NCBI GenBank assembly: GCA_013180625.2
Contig: SNVD02010010.1
Coordinates: 186,001 to 250,000, forward strand
DNA from: Boswellia sacra
Lineage: Eukaryota; Streptophyta; Magnoliopsida; Sapindales; Burseraceae
DNA length: 64,000 nt
Direction: 5' to 3'
The notes beneath the pieces are model-generated. The model was given only the letters and a program-made list of their open reading frames with translations. It ran no database searches and had not been told where the DNA came from. Both the position numbers and the translations under genes were made by a program. The number at the start of each line of letters is the position of its first letter. Within the stretch, counting starts at the first letter, position 1. Of the stretch, positions 58,657 to 64,000 are shown in pieces.

Positions 58657-59207
58657 ATGGCCAAACGCAAAGCTCCAACTCTATCTTCTTCAACTGAACT
58701 TGAAACCACTAGCTCTTTTTCATCTTCTGACTCTTCAACTAAAGAGGAATATATCGAACCAGTAAGAGTAATAGGTTTAGCAAGAACCATATGCAAACCC
58801 AAAAATCGAACTAGAACAGTCACCTCTGATAGAACCAAAGCAATCATCCACCGAAGAATCATATTCGACTTTGATTCACCAGTTCCAGTTGACCCAGCTA
58901 TGAGTGAGAATGACGATGTCATGCTTGGTAAGGTACAGGATCATGTCAATCCTCATAGTCACAAGTTCTTGAAGTAAGAGAATGAAACAAGGTTTAGATG
59001 AAACAACTCAAATAGAGAGATTCATGTGGAGAGGCTTGTCAAGGTCGATGACTTTGATGACTATCAGCTAAGAGAGATGCATGAATCCAAACATTTGGAT
59101 GAGGACAGTAACAAATTTAACTCCTCTTGTTAAATCTCTTGTTCAAGAATTGTATGCCAATATTTTGCCCTGCATTAATGATCTTAGGAGTTATTATTAT
59201 CACAAGG
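58657..59207 (+). pseudogene. Envelope-like ORF of the SIRE-like element, truncated
   Basis: Starts at an ATG (58657) with a basic and Ser-rich N-terminus ('MAKRKAPTLSSSTELETTSS'). It stops at 58975-58977 and then continues in broken frames. Near 59127-59200 a frame has 'PLVKSLVQELYANILPCI', similar to the 'VQEFYANL'-type motif of the extra ORF seen in many plant retroelements. It is cut by the CACTA terminus. The function of these ORFs is not established; 'envelope-like' is the customary name. I see no clear signal peptide or transmembrane segment. Confidence 0.55.
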
Positions 59208-59974
59208 CACTACAAGAAAATAGGCTTTTTACCGCGGGCCGAAACCGCGGTAAAAAGCCTTATACGGCGGGCAAACGACGGTTTTAGCTGGCCATATAAA
59301 ATGGCGCCGTAAAAACTAATTTTACTTTTTACCGCGGTTTTGGCCCGTAGTAAAAGGCCTTTTACCGCCGGCGCTTAGCCCGCTGTAGGAATTCGTGGTC
59401 TTGGATAAAATTATTTACCGCCGTAAAAAGCTGAAGCATTATTTACCCCGGGCTGGTGGCCCGCCATAAAAAGCTGTAGTAAAATTATTTACCGCGGGCT
59501 GGTGGCCCGCCGTAAAAAGCTGAAGCATTATTTACCATAGGCTGGTGGCCTGCCCTAAAAAGCTGTAGTAAAATTATTTACCGCGGGCTGGTGGCCCGCT
59601 GTAAAAAATCTACATTTATAGATACCAGAAGCTGTGCTAAAAATGGAAGATCAATTATTATACGAACCAAAATCCAGAAGCAGAACCATATCACTGTCAA
59701 TAACAGAAGTTATCCGATATGCAATAGTTATGACTGTGCAGTCAGAGAAGTGTTGTCGAAGAGTTTGCTGGATAAGAATATCAGTGGCAGTATCAACAGA
59801 TGCAGTAGCTTTATCAAGCACCAAGACCTTACTTTTCTTGAGTACCACTCGCCCAAGATAGACCAACTGCCTCTGACCCATGCTCCAATTCTCTCCATTC
59901 TTGGTAACTGCAACGTCCATATCACCACATTAAAATTGCATTTCTATGACGAATATGTTAGCCCTAAGGCTACA
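59208..59974. mobile_element. One end of a CACTA transposon with captured gene sequence
   Basis: Begins CACTACAAGAAAATAGG, the classic plant CACTA (En/Spm) terminus. About 400 bp of subterminal repeats follow, built on 'tttaccgcgggctggtggcc' and its complement 'cccgccgtaaaaagc' in alternating orientation. From about 59610 the sequence is an ABC transporter gene fragment. The opposite terminus is not in the window; the next LTR element begins at about 59975. No transposase is visible. Confidence 0.85.
59651..59920 (-). pseudogene. ABCC-type ABC transporter fragment captured by CACTA
   Basis: The minus strand codes for the C-terminal nucleotide-binding domain of a multidrug-resistance-associated transporter. 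The signature region ('[17 protein letters not shown]'), a Walker B region ('[17 protein letters not shown]') and the switch region ('[15 protein letters not shown]') follow in order. The match is closest, from memory of the family, to ABCC5/MRP5-type proteins. Two key residues are changed: the catalytic Glu after Walker B is Lys, and the switch His is Tyr. The first codons follow an acceptor-like TTGCAG, so the fragment starts at an exon edge. It cannot hydrolyse ATP or form a transporter. Confidence 0.85.
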
Positions 59975-60169
59975 TGATAATTTTGATGATAACAATACAC
60001 ATTGATTAATTGAGATTTACTAACATGTTTATTTATGTGCAAGAGTAAGATTATTGAAATAATTTTAAAATCAAGAAGAGGCTTATTAAAATGAAGTGTT
60101 GAAGCTAAGGAGAAGACTACATGTTAAAGGCACCAAAGTTTAAGAACAAGGATTGACTCAAGGAATGTG

Positions 60170-60850
60170 ACACATGAGCAATGTTCAATCAATTGGTCAT
60201 ATATATCTCTACAAATGTCCAAATGATGTGATTCTTAAGCCTTTGGAAAGCTACTCAATTTATAACATTTCATATGTTTTAATGAAATTCAAATTTCAAG
60301 TGCAAGGTTGTCCAAATCATCATGCAAGTTGAAAGACAAATGGAAGCAGCTGACATGAGCACCGAATACTCATTTGGACATATCTTGAGCTAGAAAAATC
60401 AAAATGACTTGATTCTTGTGGAATTGGAAAGATGACTTAATGAAGAACATTTCATATGTTTTGAAAAAATTTAAATTTCAAACAGAAGGCCGACATAATT
60501 GACATGAAGTTTGGTGGACTGACACAAAGAAAAAAAATCAACTCACATGAGCACCGAATGGTGTTTTGGCCATATCTTAAGATAGAGATATCCAAATGCT
60601 TTGATTCTTAATGTTTTGGAAAGCTTGTTCAAATATTCAGATCTTTTATGTTTTGAAGAAATTCAAATTTCAAACAGAAGGCTGACAGAATTATCATTCA
60701 ATTTGATAGACTGACACAAGAAAGAAAAATCAAGTCACATGAGCACCGAATGGTGTTTTGGCCATATCTTGAGCTACAGATATCCAAATGACTTAATTCT
60801 TGATGCGTTGGAAAGCTCATTAAAATGTGCAAATCTTTTATGTTTTCATA
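60170..60850 (+). repeat. Diverged repeats of about 175 bp in the SIRE-like LTR
   Basis: The words 'catgagcaccgaatggtgtt', 'ggccatatcttgagcta', 'tccaaatgacttgattctt', 'ttggaaag' and 'caaatttcaa' recur in the same order about four times. The last two copies are the most alike. Confidence 0.8.
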
Positions 60851-61145
60851 TTTTCAAATTTCAAGCAGAACATTGACAAAAATGGCAGACAAGATTACGG
60901 TTTTTATGGTGGGCAGAAAATTTGGAGTTGGTGTCTTCACTTGATTAAGTTCATCTCATTTGCCTATAAAAGGAGCCATTCTCCCATGCATTCAAGAAGC
61001 GCAAGAGAAGCATCTATCAAGCAAAAAACAAGAGAAATATCAAGTCTAGAGAGCTTTTATATTCTTTATCTACTCTTTGAAGAGAGTTGTACTTTTGTTG
61101 TAAAAATTATCTTTGTTCTTGTATTGTGGTGAGAGTGAGAACTCT

Positions 61146-61435
61146 TTCCTTGGTGAAGTTGTTCATCAAGAAGAACTCTTGGTGTGGTGTTATCAAGGGT
61201 TGAAGAAAGTTGCCTTGGTGAGGTTGTTCATCAAGAAGAACTCTTGGTGTGGTGTTATCAAGGGTTGAAGGAAGTTGCCTTGGTGAGGTTGTTCATCAAG
61301 AAGAACTCTTGGTGTGGTGTTATCAAGGGTTGAAGGAAGTTGCCTTGGTGAGGTTGTTCATCAAGAAGAACTCTTGGTGTGGTGTTATCAAGAGTTGGAA
61401 GAAAAAGTCTTGGTGAGGTTGTTCATCAAGCAAGT
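61146..61435 (+). repeat. 65-bp tandem array downstream of the TATA box
   Basis: About four and a half copies of a 65-bp unit containing 'ttgccttggtgaggttgttc' and 'atcaagaagaactcttggtg' (unit starts at 61211, 61276 and 61341). Copies are nearly identical, so the array expanded recently. It lies downstream of the likely transcription start, within R or U5. Confidence 0.9.
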
Positions 61436-61746
61436 TGTAAAGATTTCTACAACTTAGTGGAAAGCTTAGCTCGTGGAGCTAGGAGCCCGTGGACGTAGGC
61501 AAGGTTTGCCGAACCACGTAAATTGAGTTTGCACTCTCTCTATCCCTATGCTCTTTACATTTACTTGCACTTGTGATTGTTCTTTATTGCTATTCTATTG
61601 ATTGCATTCTATTTTCATCTTCTTCACCTTTATTCTCAAAGAAAGAGTTAAAATTTTGATCTTTCAAAAAAGTTTTCTAATTCCGTATTGATAAATAAAA
61701 ACCCAATTCACCCCCCCTCTTGGGTTGCCATACCTGGGTCAACAAG

Positions 61747-61758
61747 TGGTATCAGAGC
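61747..61758 (+). promoter_or_regulatory. Primer-binding site of the second SIRE-like element
   Basis: TGGTATCAGAGC directly after the LTR end. Confidence 0.92.
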
Positions 61759-61798
61759 AAGGTTGCTCAATTTTTAAATCTTAATCGATTTTTGAGCT

Positions 61799-63112
61799 AT
61801 GGCAACTTTTAATTCAACTTCATATGTTGAGGGACTTTCTATCTCTAGACCTCCATTTTTTAATGGAAGTGATTACTCTTATTGGAAAACTAGAATGAGT
61901 ATTTTCTTGAAATCTTTTGATTATGATTTGTGGTCTATTGTTTTGGAAGGACCTTTTGTTCCTACCAAAATTGAAAATGGGGAATGCATGCTTAAAGAAC
62001 CTAAAGAGTTTAGTGAAGATGATAAAAAGAAATTGAGTTTGAATGCTAAAGCTATGAATGTGTTGTATTGTGCTCTAGATAGAAATGAGTTTAATAGAAT
62101 ATCTACTTGTTCTACGGCACAAGAAATATGGCACACACTTGAAGTAACTCATGAAGGAACTAGTCAAGTTAAAGAATCTAAAATTAATATGCTAGTTCAT
62201 AGTTATGAGCTTTTTAAGATGAAATCGGATGAATCAATTTCTGAAATGTTTACTAGATTTACGGATATTGTCAATGGTTTGAAATCTCTTGGTAAATCTT
62301 ATTCTAATGTTGAAATGGTAAGAAAGATTCTTAGGTGTCTACCAAAATCTTGGGAGCCAAAGGTGACGGCAATTCAAGAAGCAAAGGACCTCACCAAACT
62401 ACCATTAGAAGAACTTATGGGTTCTCTCATTACTTATGAAATCATCTTGAAGGAGAATGAAGAAGATATTGCGATTGTGTGGCAAACAGGTGCTTCATGA
62501 TTTAAGAGAAAATGAGATAAGTATTCTAAACCATGATCCTAAGCTTTCATATGATGAATTACTTGAAGCATTCCAAATTTACATGTGCAAGTTGATAAAC
62601 AAAATTCAAAAATCAATGCTTTCAAAAAGAAGTCAAAAATCATGTTATCTCAATTAGAAGAGTTGGTAGAAATAAATGAAGCTTTAGAAAATGAAAATGA
62701 AATTTTAAAGCAAAAAGATTTTGAAAGTTTGGAAAGTCAAATACATTTTTTAAAAACTGAAAATGAGATTTTAAAACAAAAGGATTTTGATAAATTAGAG
62801 AAAGAAAATGTTATTTTGAAAAAGGAAAATAATGACTTAAGAAATATTGTTGATAGTTTTACAAAAAGCACAAAAAATTTGAATTCTATGTTACAAAACC
62901 AAAGGTGTGTTTTTGATAAAAGAGGTTTAGGATATAAAACTCATAAAAATCAAAAGTATTTTAAAAATTATTTTGCCCATGCATCTTCTAGGAATAATCC
63001 TAATCATTCATGTACTTATTGTGGAAGAAAAGGACACAAAGTGCATTCTTGCTATATTAAGAGAAATCCTAATTTGAAACAAATATGGGTTCCAAAAAAG
63101 TACCATAACTAA
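61799..63112 (+). pseudogene. Frameshifted gag of the second SIRE-like element
   Basis: The first frame (61799-62500, 233 residues) covers the retrotransposon gag domain ('LKSFDYDLWSIVLEGPF', 'EIWHTLEVTHEGTSQVKESK') and ends at a stop. The protein continues in another frame around 62495-62580 ('LSYDELLEAFQ') and in a third frame from 62585 to 63112. That third part has coiled-coil heptads with two copies of 'ENEILKQKDF' and a CCHC zinc knuckle 'CTYCGRKGHKVHSC' at about 63009-63050. Two shifts within 130 bases break the gene. In an intact element gag forms the particle and binds RNA. Confidence 0.85.
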
Positions 63113-63189
63113 CCCCCAAGGACCCAAGAACTTTTGGGTACCAAAAAGTTACTCCTTGAATGTTGATTGTAAAGACAAAGGAGTGGCAA

Positions 63190-64000
63190 ACACAAGTGGT
63201 ACTTAGATAGTGGATGCTCAAGGCATATGACCGGAGATGCCTCCAAGTTCTCAAGATTAATCATGAAGAAAGGAGGATATGTGACCTTCGGTGATGATGC
63301 CAAAGGAAGGGTAATCGGACATGATGATATTGGTAACCCTTCTTCACCTATTATTAAAGATGTTTTGCTTGTTCATGGTTTGAAACATGATTTGATTAGC
63401 ATTAGTCAATTGTGTGATAAGGGGTATTTTGTTGCTTTTGAGCCTAATAGATGTGTGATTACAGATGTTAGTAACAATAAGACATTATTTGTTGGTAATA
63501 AATGTGGTAATATTTATACAATTGATATTGATGTTAATGATCATGTAGAAAATTGTTTCATTGTTAATCATGATACTTGGTTATGGCATAGAAGATTAGG
63601 TCATGCTAACATGGACACAATTTCAAAAATTTCTAAAAATGATTTAGTTGATGGTCTTCGAAAAATAAAATTTGAAAAGGATAAGATTTGTGATGCTTGT
63701 CAATTTGGAAAACAAGTGAGAACTTCTTTTAAACATAATAAATTTATTTCAACAAATAAACCTCTACAATTACTTCATTTGGATTTATTTGGACCATCAA
63801 GAACTCAAAGCCTTGGTGGAAAGTATTATGTTTTTGTTATTATAGATAATTATTCAAGATTCACTTGGGTGTTATTCTTGAAAACTAAAAATGAGGCCAT
63901 ACAAGTTTTTTTCAAAATTTGCAAAAAGAGTCCAAAATAAAAAAGGGTATTCTATTGTGTCCATTAGGAGTGATCATGGTGGTGAAGTAGACAATGTTGC
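63190..64000 (+). pseudogene. Protease end and integrase start of the second SIRE-like element
   Basis: The frame reads 'WYLDSGCSRHMTGD' from about 63210, with the catalytic DSG of the aspartic protease. It continues through the GAG-pre-integrase zinc-binding region ('WLWHRRLGHANMDTISK', 'CDACQFGKQVRTSF') and into the integrase core ('HLDLFGPSRTQSLGGKYY', holding the first catalytic Asp). A one-base shift near 63920 ends the long frame at 63940, and the 'RSDHGGE' motif follows in the next frame at the window edge. The rest of pol lies outside the window. Confidence 0.88.

Larger units (their letters stand above)
51900..59207 (+). mobile_element. SIRE-like Ty1/copia element, decayed and 3'-truncated
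   Basis: A probable 5' LTR (start uncertain, about 51900; end 52811) carries a TATATAAAAG box at 52252-52261. It is followed by the primer-binding site at 52814-52825, a gag-pol region with many stops, a long gag-type coiled-coil ORF and, after pol, an envelope-like ORF. Such an extra ORF between pol and the 3' LTR is a known trait of the SIRE/Maximus lineage. The element is cut at 59208 by a CACTA terminus and no matching 3' LTR occurs in the window. Confidence 0.8.
59975..61744 (+). repeat. 5' LTR of the second SIRE-like element
   Basis: Begins TGATAATTTTGATG and ends GGGTCAACA. It contains roughly four diverged copies of a unit of about 175 bp, a CTATAAAAG box at 60964-60972 and a 65-bp tandem array. 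The start is inferred from the change of sequence after the ABC fragment, since the second LTR is outside the window. Confidence 0.7.
59975..64000 (+). mobile_element. Second SIRE-like Ty1/copia element, runs off the window
   Basis: A 5' LTR of about 1.77 kb (59975-61744) with internal repeats is followed by the primer-binding site, gag and protease, then the start of integrase at the window edge. Long LTRs and gag type ('PPFFNGSDYSYWKTRM') fit the SIRE/Maximus lineage. At least three frameshifts make this copy inactive. Confidence 0.85.

Noticed and set aside
61146..61435. CRISPR-like appearance of regular repeats
   Set aside because: Units are contiguous without unique spacers, the genome is a plant, and the array lies within an LTR.

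Overview
The window is nuclear DNA of a flowering plant, most likely a eudicot; the species cannot be fixed from the sequence. The evidence is an AT-rich background, one intron-containing housekeeping gene (eEF1B gamma), and a dense nest of plant-type transposable elements: Ty1/copia Tork-like and SIRE-like, Ty3/gypsy Tat-like, hAT, Mutator-like, PIF/Harbinger and CACTA. For nine insertions both ends and a target-site duplication (TSD) could be read directly, and two further nested elements were dated by position.

Layout. 1-12265: AT-rich DNA holding several decayed copies of one repeated unit, interrupted by a complete short non-autonomous LTR element (779-2854, TSD AATCC), a Mutator-like MITE (7020-7422) and a non-autonomous hAT (8600-9363). 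12271-20246: a Tat-type Ty3/gypsy element (TSD GCTTG) that keeps gag-protease and the last part of integrase but has lost RT, RNase H and most of integrase; its 3' half carries antisense ORFs and several tandem arrays. 20742-21899: another Mutator-like element. 22386-25641: the seven-exon eEF1B gamma gene (minus strand), the only gene in the window that looks intact. 26843-29760: a 2.9-kb element with long terminal inverted repeats.

29789-41300: a decayed or disrupted host gene on the minus strand. One of its exons is split by a Tork-like Ty1/copia element (30130-39423, TSD ATCTT). That element carries two surprises: a patch of Ty3/gypsy reverse transcriptase plus LTR-like DNA inside its RNase H region, and a 3.75-kb PIF/Harbinger element (TSD TAA) in its 5' LTR that has captured several exons of an RBM42-like RNA-binding protein gene and itself contains a smaller Harbinger-like MITE. 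41377-44925: a non-coding LTR element of LARD type (TSD GGGAT). 45000-51900: mostly gene-free DNA with a Mutator-like MITE, an hAT MITE and tandem duplications. About 51900-59207: a decayed SIRE-like copia element with an envelope-like ORF after pol. It is broken by one end of a CACTA transposon (from 59208) that carries a fragment of an ABCC-type ABC transporter gene, and that in turn is followed by the long 5' LTR, gag and partial pol of a second SIRE-like element running off the window end.

No CRISPR, operon or bacterial feature is present. The genes do not form a pathway. The biology of interest is nesting, gene capture by DNA transposons and recombination between retrotransposon families.
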